Part shown: in pieces, positions 44,577-53,455 of the stretch
Layout: every line of letters starts with the position of its first letter
Position numbering within the stretch: the stretch's first letter is position 1
Assembly (NCBI RefSeq): GCF_003201655.1
Contig: NZ_QJJU01000016.1
Coordinates: forward strand, 62,001 to 126,000
Origin: Mycolicibacterium moriokaense
Lineage (GTDB): Bacteria > Actinomycetota > Actinomycetes > Mycobacteriales > Mycobacteriaceae
Length of the DNA: 64,000 nucleotides
Reading direction: 5' to 3'
Made by a program: the position numbers and the translations under genes
Notes under the pieces: generated by a model
The model's input: only the letters and a program-made list of their open reading frames with translations
What the model was told of the DNA's origin: nothing
The model's database searches: none

Positions 44577-46331
44577 ATGATTCAGGAACATCGCTACGAC
44601 GTCATCATCGTCGGTGCAGGCGGCGCGGGCATGCGCGCGGCGGTCGAGGCTGGTCCACGCGCGCGAACCGCGGTGCTGACCAAGCTCTACCCGACCCGCA
44701 GCCACACCGGTGCGGCGCAGGGCGGCATGTGCGCGGCGCTGGCGAACGTCGAAGAGGACAACTGGGAGTGGCACACCTTCGACACGGTCAAGGGCGGCGA
44801 CTACCTCGCCGACCAGGACGCCGTCGAGATCATGTGCAAGGAAGCCATCGACGCGGTGCTCGACCTGGAGAAGATGGGGATGCCGTTCAACCGCACCCCC
44901 GAGGGCCGCATCGACCAGCGCCGCTTCGGAGGGCACACCCGCGACCACGGTAAGGCGCCGGTGCGCAGGGCCTGTTATGCCGCCGACCGCACGGGCCACA
45001 TGATCCTGCAGACGCTGTATCAAAACTGCGTCAAACACGACGTCGAGTTCTTCAACGAGTTCTACGCCCTCGACGTCGCCATCACCGAGACGGCGGGCGG
45101 GCCGGTCGCAACGGGTGTCATCGCCTACGAACTCGCCACCGGCGACATCCACATCTTCCATGCCAAGGCAATCGTGTTCGCCACCGGCGGGTCGGGCCGG
45201 ATGTACAAGACCACGTCCAACGCCCACACGCTGACGGGCGACGGCCTCGGGATCGTGTTCCGCAAGGGACTTCCGTTGGAGGACATGGAATTTCACCAGT
45301 TCCATCCCACCGGCTTGGCGGGGCTGGGCATCCTGATCTCCGAGGCGGTGCGCGGCGAGGGCGGCCGCTTGCTCAACGGCGAAGGCGAGCGCTTCATGGA
45401 GCGCTACGCGCCCACCATCGTCGACCTGGCGCCTCGCGACATCGTCGCCCGCTCAATGGTGCTCGAGGTACTCGAAGGTCGCGGCGCAGGACCGAACAAG
45501 GACTACGTCTACATCGACGTGCGCCACCTCGGCGCGGACGTGCTCGCCGCGAAGCTGCCCGACATCACCGAGTTCGCCCGCACCTACCTGGGCGTCGACC
45601 CGGTCACCGAACTCGTGCCGGTCTATCCGACATGCCACTACGTGATGGGCGGCATCCCGACCACGGTGAACGGCCAAGTGCTGCGGGACAATACGACGAT
45701 TGTCCCTGGCCTGTACGCAGCGGGCGAATGCGCTTGCGTCTCCGTACACGGATCCAACCGGCTGGGCACCAACTCACTGCTGGACATCAACGTGTTCGGC
45801 CGCCGCGCAGGCATTGCAGCGGCGAACTACGCGCTCGGCCACGATCACCTCGACCTGCCTGCCGATCCGGCGGGGATGGTTGTCGGCTGGGTCGGCGACA
45901 TCCTCTCCGAGCACGGCAACGAACGAGTCGCCGACATCAGGGGCGCGCTGCAGCAGTCGATGGACAACAACGCCGCGGTGTTCCGCACCGAGGAGACGCT
46001 GAAGCAGGCGCTCACCGATATCCACGCGCTCAAGGAGCGCTACGCCCGAATCACGGTGCACGACAAGGGCAAACGCTACAACAGCGACCTGCTCGAGGCG
46101 ATCGAGCTCGGCTTCTTATTGGAGTTGGCCGAGGTGACGGTCGTCGGTGCGCTGAACCGCAAGGAGTCCCGCGGCGGTCACGCCCGCGAGGACTACCCCA
46201 ACCGCGACGACACCAACTACATGCGCCACACCATGGCCTACAAGGAGGGCGCCGACCTGCTGTCCGATATCAGGTTGGACTACAAGCCGGTGGTGCAGAC
46301 GCGTTACGAGCCGATGGAACGGAAGTACTGA
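44577..46331 (+). CDS. sdhA: Succinate dehydrogenase flavoprotein subunit
   Basis: A 584-residue SdhA (Rv3318): FAD motif VGAGGAGMRA, covalent-FAD site RSHTGAAQGG with H43, HQFHPTG, and the active-site GSNRLGTNSLLD region. It oxidises succinate to fumarate in the TCA cycle. Fourteen-base gap from sdhD. Confidence 0.97.
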   Translation: MIQEHRYDVIIVGAGGAGMRAAVEAGPRARTAVLTKLYPTRSHTGAAQGGMCAALANVEEDNWEWHTFDTVKGGDYLADQDAVEIMCKEAIDAVLDLEKMGMPFNRTPEGRIDQRRFGGHTRDHGKAPVRRACYAADRTGHMILQTLYQNCVKHDVEFFNEFYALDVAITETAGGPVATGVIAYELATGDIHIFHAKAIVFATGGSGRMYKTTSNAHTLTGDGLGIVFRKGLPLEDMEFHQFHPTGLAGLGILISEAVRGEGGRLLNGEGERFMERYAPTIVDLAPRDIVARSMVLEVLEGRGAGPNKDYVYIDVRHLGADVLAAKLPDITEFARTYLGVDPVTELVPVYPTCHYVMGGIPTTVNGQVLRDNTTIVPGLYAAGECACVSVHGSNRLGTNSLLDINVFGRRAGIAAANYALGHDHLDLPADPAGMVVGWVGDILSEHGNERVADIRGALQQSMDNNAAVFRTEETLKQALTDIHALKERYARITVHDKGKRYNSDLLEAIELGFLLELAEVTVVGALNRKESRGGHAREDYPNRDDTNYMRHTMAYKEGADLLSDIRLDYKPVVQTRYEPMERKY

Positions 46332-46332
46332 C

Positions 46333-47118
46333 ATGAGCGCACCCACCGTCGACGCCCCGGAAGCCGGCAACCCGCCGCTCCCACCCGTGCCAGAAGGCGC
46401 GGTGATGGTGACGCTGAAGATCGCCCGGTTCAACCCGGAGGACGCCGACGCCGCGGGCTGGCAGAGCTTCCGCGTCCCGTGCCTGCCCACCGACCGACTG
46501 CTCAACCTGCTGCACTACGTCAAGTGGTACCTGGACGGCACGCTGACGTTCCGGCGCTCCTGCGCGCACGGGGTGTGCGGCTCCGACGCGATGCGCATCA
46601 ATGGCGTCAACCGGCTGGCCTGCAAGGTGCTGATGCGCGATCTGCTCCCCAAGAAACCGGGTAAGCAGCTCACCATCACGATCGAGCCGATCCGCGGGCT
46701 GCCAGTGGAAAAGGATCTCGTCGTCGACATGGAGCCGTTCTTCGACGCCTACCGCGCGATCAAGCCGTTCCTGATGACGAGCGGCAATCCGCCAACGCGG
46801 GAACGGATTCAGAGCCAGACTGACCGGGCCCGCTACGACGACACCACCAAATGCATCCTGTGCGCGTGCTGCACGACCAGTTGCCCCGTGTACTGGAGTG
46901 AGGGCAGTTACTTCGGCCCTGCAGCGATCGTCAACGCGCACCGGTTCATCTTCGATAGCCGCGACGAGGGCGCCGCCGAGCGGCTCGACATCCTCAACGA
47001 GGTCGACGGTGTCTGGCGCTGCCGGACCACGTTCAACTGCACGGAGTCCTGCCCGCGTGGCATCCAGGTGACGCAGGCCATTCAAGAGGTCAAGCGCGCG
47101 CTGATGTTCGCCCGCTAA
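46333..47118 (+). CDS. sdhB: Succinate dehydrogenase iron-sulfur subunit
   Basis: A 261-residue SdhB (Rv3319): [2Fe-2S] site C77, C82, D85 and C97 (Asp as fourth ligand, as in E. coli SdhB), then CILCACCTTSCP and CTESCP for the [4Fe-4S] and [3Fe-4S] clusters. It carries electrons from FAD to the quinone site. One base separates it from sdhA; an inverted repeat follows the stop. Confidence 0.97.
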   Translation: MSAPTVDAPEAGNPPLPPVPEGAVMVTLKIARFNPEDADAAGWQSFRVPCLPTDRLLNLLHYVKWYLDGTLTFRRSCAHGVCGSDAMRINGVNRLACKVLMRDLLPKKPGKQLTITIEPIRGLPVEKDLVVDMEPFFDAYRAIKPFLMTSGNPPTRERIQSQTDRARYDDTTKCILCACCTTSCPVYWSEGSYFGPAAIVNAHRFIFDSRDEGAAERLDILNEVDGVWRCRTTFNCTESCPRGIQVTQAIQEVKRALMFAR

Positions 47119-47171
47119 GCGATTTGTGTGCGTTTAGGAGTGCTCACCGCTCCAGATTGCACACAAATCGC
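47119..47171. repeat. Inverted repeat after sdhB, possible terminator
   Basis: Perfect 13-bp arms GCGATTTGTGTGC (47119-47131) and GCACACAAATCGC (47159-47171) enclose 27 bases with a nested GGAG/CTCC pair. The left arm begins directly after the sdhB stop. No T-run follows. It may end sdhCDAB transcription or be a dispersed palindrome; its right arm abuts the next gene's promoter. Confidence 0.65.
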
Positions 47172-47198
47172 CGTCACACATCGGCGGGCTGCCTCGTC
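47172..47198 (+). promoter_or_regulatory. ECF41-type promoter of the CMD-domain gene
   Basis: CGTCACA (47172-47178), exactly 16 bases, CGTC (47195-47198). The recalled ECF41 consensus is TGTCACA-N16-CGTC, so only the first base differs. The ATG lies nine bases after the -10. The ECF41-type sigma gene is convergent just downstream. Confidence 0.7.
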
Positions 47199-47206
47199 TA
47201 ACGGGT

Positions 47207-47752
47207 ATGACACAGACATCCCGCATAGATCCGGTAACCCCTAAGCAGGCCTCGCTGCTGACGAAGCTCTTCTACCGGGTGGCCAAGCGGCGGTTCGGCG
47301 AGGTGCCGGAGCCGTTCGCCGTCGCCGCCCATCACCCCCGGCTGATGCTGGCCAACATCGTGCACGAAGGCATGCTGGGCTCGGCATCGAAGAAGCTGCC
47401 CGCAAGTGTGCGCGAGCTGGCGGTGTTCTGGACGGCCCGCACGATTGGATGCTCGTGGTGCGTCGACTTCGGCTCGATGCTGCAGCGCCTCGACGGCCTG
47501 GACGTCGAAAGGCTGAAGGATATCGACAACTACGCGACCTCACCCGGCTACACCGAGGACGAACGGGCGGCGATCGCCTACGCCAACGCCATGACCACCG
47601 ACCCGCACACGGTCACCGACGAACAGGTCGCCGACCTGAAACGCCGATTCGGCGACGACGGCGTGATCGAGCTGACCTACCAAATCGGCGTGGAGAACAT
47701 GCGGGCGCGCATGTACTCGGCCCTCGGCATCACCGAGCAGGGCTTCAACTGA
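47207..47752 (+). CDS. Carboxymuconolactone decarboxylase (AhpD-like) family protein
   Basis: A 181-residue CMD/AhpD-like helical protein: ASVRELAVFWTARTIGCSWC with a CxxC pair (GCSWCVDFGS) and a following helical half. The CxxC suggests a peroxidase- or disulfide-type activity. Genes for CMD, oxidoreductase or epimerase proteins ('COE') are the standard partners and targets of ECF41 sigma factors; this one has a matching promoter and such a sigma gene next to it. Confidence 0.87.
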   Translation: MTQTSRIDPVTPKQASLLTKLFYRVAKRRFGEVPEPFAVAAHHPRLMLANIVHEGMLGSASKKLPASVRELAVFWTARTIGCSWCVDFGSMLQRLDGLDVERLKDIDNYATSPGYTEDERAAIAYANAMTTDPHTVTDEQVADLKRRFGDDGVIELTYQIGVENMRARMYSALGITEQGFN

Positions 47753-47783
47753 GGTGACGCCTGCCGGGTTCCGTGGGCGACGA

Positions 47784-48686
47784 CTACGGACGAGCAAGCG
47801 GCGAGCCGGTGAACTTGTCCGGGTTGGCGATATCCCATATGGCGCATACCTTTCCATCGCGCACCGTCATCGCGGTCACCCGCGGCGTCATCGGCGGATA
47901 GCCGTCGCGGGCGGGGCCCGCGGTCGTGTAGCTTCCCAGCTGGCCGTTGACCAGCGCGAGCTGATTCGTCGACAGCCACTCGGGACCGTAGCGACGGGCA
48001 AGGCCGAAGAGGAACCGCGCCACCTTGTCCGGGCCGTGGATGACGCGCGCGGCCGTCGGCGCCCTGCGGTTGGAATCGCCGGTGAACGTGACCTCCGGAT
48101 GCAGAAGGCGCACAACGGCTTCCATATCACCGTCGGCAAGCGCCGCCATCAGTGCGCCCGCCACCTCGTTGTGCGTGTCGTCGGCCGCCGCAGGCGGAGC
48201 CGACGCGACTGCCCGTCGCGCACGCGAGGCCAGCTGCCGGGCCGAGGCGTCACTGACACCGAGCACCGAGGCGATCTCGCCGAAGGGCACCGCGAAACCG
48301 TCGTGTAGCACGAACGCGACGCGCTGGTCGGGGTTGAGCCGCTCGAGCACCACCATCGCGGCGAACCGAGCGTCCTCACCGGCGACCACCACGGCAAGAG
48401 GGTCGTTCCCGTCGAAGCCCGTCACCACCGGCTCGGGAAGCCATTCGCCGACATAGGTTTCGCGGCGCTTGGCTGCCGAGCGCAGCCGGTCCAGGCTCAG
48501 CCTGCTGACCACCGTCGTCAGCCACGCGCGCAGATCGGTGATGGACTCGGCCGTGCGGTCCCACCGCAGCCACGCATCCTGCACAGCGTCCTCGGCGTCG
48601 GCGACGGTGCCGGTGAGCCGGTAGGCGACGGCCAGTAAGTGCGGCCGTAGCTCCTCGAACTCGTCGACCCGCGTGCTCGCGGTCAT
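47784..48686 (-). CDS. ECF41-group sigma factor with SnoaL-like C-terminal domain (SigJ-like)
   Basis: A 300-residue ECF sigma factor: region 2 (AYRLTGTVADAEDAVQDAWLRW), region 4 (RVAFVLHDGFAVPFGEIASVLG) and a C-terminal SnoaL-like extension of about 120 residues (LMAALADGDMEAVVRLLHPEV) ending in NPDKF, the position of the ECF41 NPDKL motif. In this group the extension replaces a separate anti-sigma factor. M. tuberculosis SigJ (Rv3328c) is of the same type and in a comparable place. TAGACT (coding strand, 48698-48693) six bases before the ATG suggests a leaderless mRNA. Confidence 0.9.
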   Translation of the reverse strand: MTASTRVDEFEELRPHLLAVAYRLTGTVADAEDAVQDAWLRWDRTAESITDLRAWLTTVVSRLSLDRLRSAAKRRETYVGEWLPEPVVTGFDGNDPLAVVVAGEDARFAAMVVLERLNPDQRVAFVLHDGFAVPFGEIASVLGVSDASARQLASRARRAVASAPPAAADDTHNEVAGALMAALADGDMEAVVRLLHPEVTFTGDSNRRAPTAARVIHGPDKVARFLFGLARRYGPEWLSTNQLALVNGQLGSYTTAGPARDGYPPMTPRVTAMTVRDGKVCAIWDIANPDKFTGSPLARP

Positions 48687-48715
48687 GGCCCGAGTCTAGT
48701 TTCCGCGTTCACAGG

Positions 48716-49291
48716 TCATTGGCACACGTTCATGGCCGCCTCGACGGTCGCCGCCAGCAGCGCATCATCGATCGGACCGACGGTCGGCAGCACCGCACGC
48801 AACAGCAGCGGGCCGGTCAGCAGGTCCGACACGATGTCCGGTCGCCGGACCGGTGCGATCTCACCTCGGTCGACGGCGCGCTCCAGCATCGCCACGACCG
48901 AACGCCTGCGCGGGGCCATGAACTGCTCGTAGAAGACGGTGCCGAGGTTGCCGTCAGCGGTGAAATCGCTTAGCGCGCCCGCTAACCCGGCCTTGATCAC
49001 CGGATGAGAGAAGAAGTCGCGTTGCAGCTGCTGCAGTAGTAGCATATCGCGGCGCAGCTGCCCGCTGTTCGGCGCGGGGTCGGATCCGAATTGGCTCACC
49101 AGCAGCCCGACCACCAGTTCGCCTCGGGTTCTCGCCCGACGGTAGATCGCCGCCCGGGTGGTGCCCGCGAGCTTGGCGACGCGATCGATGTTGACGGCCG
49201 CATAGCCGTCCGACAGCAACACCGACTTCGTCGCGTCGGTGATCGCGGTGTCCAATGCGTTGTCGCGCGGGCGACCTCTAAGACCTGGCAT
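48716..49291 (-). CDS. TetR-family regulator
   Basis: A 191-residue TetR protein: helix-turn-helix IDRVAKLAGTTRAAIYRR near residues 35-52 and a TetR_C_11-like ligand domain. It is divergent from a reductase-hydrolase operon with 59 bases between, which contain a near-perfect 25-bp palindrome, so it very likely represses that operon. Ligand unknown. Confidence 0.9.
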   Translation of the reverse strand: MPGLRGRPRDNALDTAITDATKSVLLSDGYAAVNIDRVAKLAGTTRAAIYRRARTRGELVVGLLVSQFGSDPAPNSGQLRRDMLLLQQLQRDFFSHPVIKAGLAGALSDFTADGNLGTVFYEQFMAPRRRSVVAMLERAVDRGEIAPVRRPDIVSDLLTGPLLLRAVLPTVGPIDDALLAATVEAAMNVCQ

Positions 49292-49321
49292 CTGTGTCTG
49301 GCACCCTATCCGCTTGACCAG

Positions 49322-49346
49322 TTAACGATGCACAGTGTATCGTAAA
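49322..49346. promoter_or_regulatory. 25-bp TetR operator over the reductase promoter
   Basis: A palindrome centred on 49334 with 10 of 12 base pairs symmetric; left arm TTAACGATGCAC, right arm GTGTATCGTAAA. It covers the spacer and -10 of a promoter TTGACC (49314-49319)-N18-TATCGT (49338-49343), whose start site would be at the ATG 49351. Confidence 0.7.
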
Positions 49347-49350
49347 TGGC

Positions 49351-50415
49351 ATGAAAGCAATCTGGGTGTTCGGAGCAACTGGGCTGAGCGGACGCGGGGT
49401 CGCCCGCGAACTGGTCGACCGCGGTGCCGACGTCGTTCTCGTCGGGCGCGATCACGACAAGCTGGCGTCAGTGTCGGAATCTATTGGCGGGTCACCGCGT
49501 ACACGCGTGGTCTCTGACCTCGCAGAGTTGATCAGGCAGATCCAGGTCGAGAAGCCAGGCGTCGTAGTCAACGCGGTCGGCCCATACAGCGCGACGACCC
49601 TGCCGCTGGCCCGGGCGTGCCTCGCCGCCGGAGTGCACTATCTGGACCAGGCCAACGAGCTCGAGCCGGTCCGGGACTTGCTCGAACTCGACGGCGAGGC
49701 CCGACGCGAGGGCGTCACGCTGGTCACCGGAGCCGGCTTTGGCGTGCTGGCCACCGAGGCGCTCGTGATCGAGCTCCGCAGTGGCCATCGTCCGCCAGCA
49801 CGCGCAATGGTCGCCGCCGTACCGGCCGTGCAGGAACTGGGATCGTCGGTGCTTGCCAGCGCCGTGGACGCAATTGCGTACGGCGGCAGACGATATCGGG
49901 ACGGACAACTCGTGCGCTGCAGGCTTGGCGCACACCACGAACGGATCCCGATCCCCGGTGCCGTTCCGAGAGAGGCGCTGGCGGTTCCGACCGGTGAGCT
50001 CGAAGCTGCGCGGCGGGCATCGGATGCCGGTGACGTGATCGCATACTCCAGCGAGGTGCCGAGCGGACGGGCAGTGCGAACGCTCATGCCTGCGGTGTCA
50101 GCACTGTTGGGCGTCAGGCCGATTCGGGCCGCCGTGCGACGTCTGATCGACCGGATGCACCTGACGCCGCCGAACAAGGCGGGCGACGTCTCATGGGCGT
50201 ACGCGCGACTCGACTGGGCCGACGGCACACGTCGGGAGGCATGGCTGCGCGCAGGCGAGGGTTACGCGTTCACGGCACGAGTCGCCGCGTTGGCCGCCGG
50301 GCAATTGGGCGAGGAATCGACACCGCGCGGCGCATTCACTCCAGGGGCGCTGTTCGGCGCCGACTTGGCTCGGCAGGCCGGCGGCGACGTCACGCAGAAC
50401 AGCGTCATCGCATGA
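49351..50415 (+). CDS. Saccharopine dehydrogenase-like NAD(P)-binding protein
   Basis: A 354-residue protein with an N-terminal Rossmann fold (VFGATGLSGRGVAREL) and the saccharopine dehydrogenase/trans-acting enoyl reductase layout (VVNAVGPYSATTLPLARACL, GVHYLDQANELEPV). Known relatives reduce lipid or polyketide intermediates or act on unknown substrates. TATCGT lies seven bases before the ATG, so the mRNA is leaderless and directly under the operator. It overlaps the hydrolase gene by four bases. Confidence 0.87.
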   Translation: MKAIWVFGATGLSGRGVARELVDRGADVVLVGRDHDKLASVSESIGGSPRTRVVSDLAELIRQIQVEKPGVVVNAVGPYSATTLPLARACLAAGVHYLDQANELEPVRDLLELDGEARREGVTLVTGAGFGVLATEALVIELRSGHRPPARAMVAAVPAVQELGSSVLASAVDAIAYGGRRYRDGQLVRCRLGAHHERIPIPGAVPREALAVPTGELEAARRASDAGDVIAYSSEVPSGRAVRTLMPAVSALLGVRPIRAAVRRLIDRMHLTPPNKAGDVSWAYARLDWADGTRREAWLRAGEGYAFTARVAALAAGQLGEESTPRGAFTPGALFGADLARQAGGDVTQNSVIA

Positions 50416-51317
50416 CCAGCGATCTCGGCCGACGGACCGATGTCCGGATACCCGCGGGTGGCGGCGAGGAGATCGACGCGTGGATGTACCTGCCCGATGG
50501 GCCCGGTCCGCACCCGGTCGTGGTGATGGCCCACGGCATCGGCGGGGTGAAGGCCGCGGGACTGGCCCCATTCGCCGAGCGGTTCGCCGCAGGCGGTTTC
50601 GCGGCGGTGGTGTTCGACTATCGGCATTGGGGTCGTTCCTCAGGCCAGCCGAGGCAGCTGTTGTCGATCCGCCGTCAGTTGGACGACTACCGAACGGTGC
50701 TGGCATGGACGCGCGCACAGGAAACGTTCGACAACACGCGCGTATTCGCTTGGGGCACATCGTTTGCCGGTATGCATATCGTCGAGCTGGCCGCGAGTGA
50801 GCCACGACTTGCCGGTGCCGTCGCGCAGTGCCCGCTGGTGGACGGCCTTGCCGGAGTGGCGAAGATCCCGGTGTCACGCGGACTCCGCCTGACGGCGCAC
50901 GCGGTTGCCGACTTTATCGGATCGGTCCTCGGCAGGCCACCGCACTATCTACAAGTCAGCGTGCCGCCGGGTCGGTTGGGCGTGATCGCCACTGATGACG
51001 CGATGGCGGGTTACGACCGCCTCGACCCCGGTGACGGCTCCTGGTCCAACGACATCACCGCGCGCTCTGTGCTGGACGTGACGATGCACCGGCCAGTTCG
51101 TCGCGCCCATCTCGCGCGGTGCCCATTGCTCATGGTCGTCGCCGAACAGGACACCATGGCTCCGACCGGACCCGCGGTCAGCGTGGCCGCGCGGGCTCCG
51201 CGCGGCGAGTTGTATCGCAGCCGCGGCGGACACTACGACGTGTACTCCGGCGGCCTTGATCACGAGAACGTCTTGCGGGTGGAGTTGGAGTTCCTTCGCC
51301 GGCACGCAGGCGTGTAA
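50412..51317 (+). CDS. Alpha/beta hydrolase (dienelactone hydrolase/prolyl oligopeptidase-like)
   Basis: A 301-residue alpha/beta hydrolase: HGIGGVKAAGL oxyanion loop, FDYRHWGRSSG, nucleophile elbow WGTSFAG near residue 115, an Asp in VVAEQDTMAP and a catalytic His in RGGHYDVY. The ATG overlaps the upstream stop (ATGA), making an operon with the reductase-like gene under the TetR operator. Substrate unknown. Confidence 0.88.
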   Translation: MTSDLGRRTDVRIPAGGGEEIDAWMYLPDGPGPHPVVVMAHGIGGVKAAGLAPFAERFAAGGFAAVVFDYRHWGRSSGQPRQLLSIRRQLDDYRTVLAWTRAQETFDNTRVFAWGTSFAGMHIVELAASEPRLAGAVAQCPLVDGLAGVAKIPVSRGLRLTAHAVADFIGSVLGRPPHYLQVSVPPGRLGVIATDDAMAGYDRLDPGDGSWSNDITARSVLDVTMHRPVRRAHLARCPLLMVVAEQDTMAPTGPAVSVAARAPRGELYRSRGGHYDVYSGGLDHENVLRVELEFLRRHAGV

Positions 51318-52811
51318 CTAGCGCTTGGTGAAAATCGTTCGGTGCCAACCCTTGTCGGCGACGCCAGTGATATCGCTCATCACGTGTTTGATGGTGAGGT
51401 ACTCCTCGAGGGAGTAGTCGCTCATGTCCTTGCCGAATCCGGAGGCGCCGAGGCCGCCGTGCGGCATCTCGCTGATGATCGGGATGTGGTCGTTGATCCA
51501 GACACAGCCCGCCTTGATCTCGCGTGACGCGCGCTGCGCGCGGTACACGTCGCGCGTCCACGCCGACGCCGCAAGGCCGTACTCGGTGTCGTTGGCCTGC
51601 CGTAGCGCGTCGTCGTCGTCGGTGAACGACCGCACGGTCAGGACCGGGCCGAAGATCTCGTCGCGATAGACCTCCGAACGTTCGTCGACATCGGCGATCA
51701 GCGTTGGCCGGTAGAACGAACCAGGCCGATCGGGCGCGCTGCCACCAGTCACGATGCGGCCACCCTGGCCCGGCGCCCGCGCGACCATGGCAGCCACCTT
51801 CTCGCGGTGGGCCATCGAGATCAGCGGGCCGAGGTCGGTGTCGGCATCATGCGGGTCGCCGACGACGACCTTGCCCATCACCTCGCCGACGCCTGCAACG
51901 AAGTCGTCGTAGAGCTCACGGGCCACGATCGCGCGCGTCGCGGCGGTGCAGTCCTGCCCCGTGTTGATCAATGCCCCCGCGACGGCACCCTGGATCGCGG
52001 CGTCCAGATCGGCGTCGTCGAACACCACGAACGGCGCCTTGCCGCCCAGTTCGAGCTGCACGCGGTGGCCGTGCACCGCGGCGGCGGCCATCACCTTGCG
52101 GCCAACTGCGGTCGACCCGGTGAACGTCACCAGGTCGACGTCGGGGTGTCCGGCCAGCGCGGTGCCGACGTCGGACCCGGCCCCGGTCACCACGTTGAAC
52201 ACGCCGCCGGGCAACCCGGCTTCACTGGCCAGCCGGGCCAGCGTCAACGTCGTCAACGGTGTCAGCTCGCACGGCTTGATCACCACGGTGCAGCCGGCGG
52301 CCAACGCGGGCAACACTTTCCACACGGCCATTTGCAGCGGGTAGTTCCACGGCGTGATGGTGCCGACCACACCGATCGCCTCGCGCCGGATGCTGGACGT
52401 GTGGTCGCCGGAGTACTCCGCGGTGGCCTTGCCTTCGAGGTGGCGGGCCGCGCCTGCGAAGAAGTCGATGTTATCGACGCTGCCGGGCACGTCGAATTCG
52501 GTGGCCAGCCGCACCGGCTTACCGGTCTGACTGACCTCCTCGGCCACCAGATCGTCGGCGTGCTCACCGGCCAGCGCAGCCAGTTTGGCCAGCACCGCGG
52601 AGCGGTCGGCGGGCGTCGCCGTCGCCCAGCCGGGCAGCGCCGCACGTGCCGAGGCGACGGCCAGGTCCACATCGGCGGGCGTCGCCATCGCGTAGTCGGC
52701 TGCGGGCTGGCCGGTCGCAGGGTTGATCACCTGATACAGGCCGCCGCCGGTGACCACCGGGGCACCGTCGATCCAGCTGCCTGCCACGCTGGTGGAAACG
52801 GTCGCAGTCAT
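51318..52811 (-). CDS. Aldehyde dehydrogenase (gamma-aminobutyraldehyde/betaine aldehyde type)
   Basis: A 497-residue ALDH: N156 (TPWNYP), K179 (IKPCE), E254 (LELGGK) and C288 (TGQDCTA) are all present. The subgroup resembles aminobutyraldehyde dehydrogenases that oxidise 4-aminobutanal from putrescine to GABA. Divergent from an AsnC-type regulator and a class III aminotransferase, which together suggest a polyamine or omega-amino acid route. Confidence 0.9.
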   Translation of the reverse strand: MTATVSTSVAGSWIDGAPVVTGGGLYQVINPATGQPAADYAMATPADVDLAVASARAALPGWATATPADRSAVLAKLAALAGEHADDLVAEEVSQTGKPVRLATEFDVPGSVDNIDFFAGAARHLEGKATAEYSGDHTSSIRREAIGVVGTITPWNYPLQMAVWKVLPALAAGCTVVIKPCELTPLTTLTLARLASEAGLPGGVFNVVTGAGSDVGTALAGHPDVDLVTFTGSTAVGRKVMAAAAVHGHRVQLELGGKAPFVVFDDADLDAAIQGAVAGALINTGQDCTAATRAIVARELYDDFVAGVGEVMGKVVVGDPHDADTDLGPLISMAHREKVAAMVARAPGQGGRIVTGGSAPDRPGSFYRPTLIADVDERSEVYRDEIFGPVLTVRSFTDDDDALRQANDTEYGLAASAWTRDVYRAQRASREIKAGCVWINDHIPIISEMPHGGLGASGFGKDMSDYSLEEYLTIKHVMSDITGVADKGWHRTIFTKR

Positions 52812-52933
52812 GCCCCAACGCTAGCCGACCGTGAACGGGGAGGCAGCGCATTCCCGCAGCGCGAGGCCCTCCAAACGAGTGATTTCATGGTCACAGTTGC
52901 TTGCCACGACGGATTCCGTGCACAATCATTGGC

Positions 52934-53455
52934 ATGGCTAACCCCGGCGCTTCGCAAGGCATCGGGCCTGCCTCGCTCCGCGTGAACACCTCCCGACCCG
53001 GCGCTGCGTTCCAGCTTGACGACCTATCGAAGCAGATCATCGAGAAGTTGCAGGGAGACGGCCGGCGGTCGTATGCGGGTATCGGCAAGGCAGTCGGGCT
53101 CTCCGAGGCGGCCGTGCGTCAGCGGGTCCAGCGTATGGTCGACGCCGGCGTCATGCAGATCGTGGCGGTCACCGATCCGATGCAGCTCGGCTTCGCCCGG
53201 CAGGCGATGATCGGCATCCGCTGCACCGGCGACACCACGAAGGTCGCCGACAAGCTGGCCGCCATCGAATCCGTCGACTATGTGGTACTCACCGCGGGCT
53301 CGTTCGACGCCATCGTCGAGGTGGTCTGCGAGGACGACGACGACCTTCTTGACCTACTCAATACCAAGATCCGAGCATTGCCGGGAGTGATATCCACCGA
53401 GACACTTGTTTACCTGAGACTCGTTAAGCAGCAATACAATTGGGGTACAAGATGA
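52934..53455 (+). CDS. Lrp/AsnC-family regulator
   Basis: A 173-residue AsnC protein: N-terminal basic tail, HTH (LDDLSKQIIEKLQGDGRRSY, LSEAAVRQRVQRM) and a RAM domain (about 80-165). ATG 52934 chosen by homology; CACAAT lies seven bases upstream. It overlaps the aminotransferase by four bases and is divergent from the aldehyde dehydrogenase, so it likely controls both. The 122-base divergent gap holds no gene; the sequence around 52899-52923 is an imperfect inverted repeat. Confidence 0.9.
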   Translation: MANPGASQGIGPASLRVNTSRPGAAFQLDDLSKQIIEKLQGDGRRSYAGIGKAVGLSEAAVRQRVQRMVDAGVMQIVAVTDPMQLGFARQAMIGIRCTGDTTKVADKLAAIESVDYVVLTAGSFDAIVEVVCEDDDDLLDLLNTKIRALPGVISTETLVYLRLVKQQYNWGTR

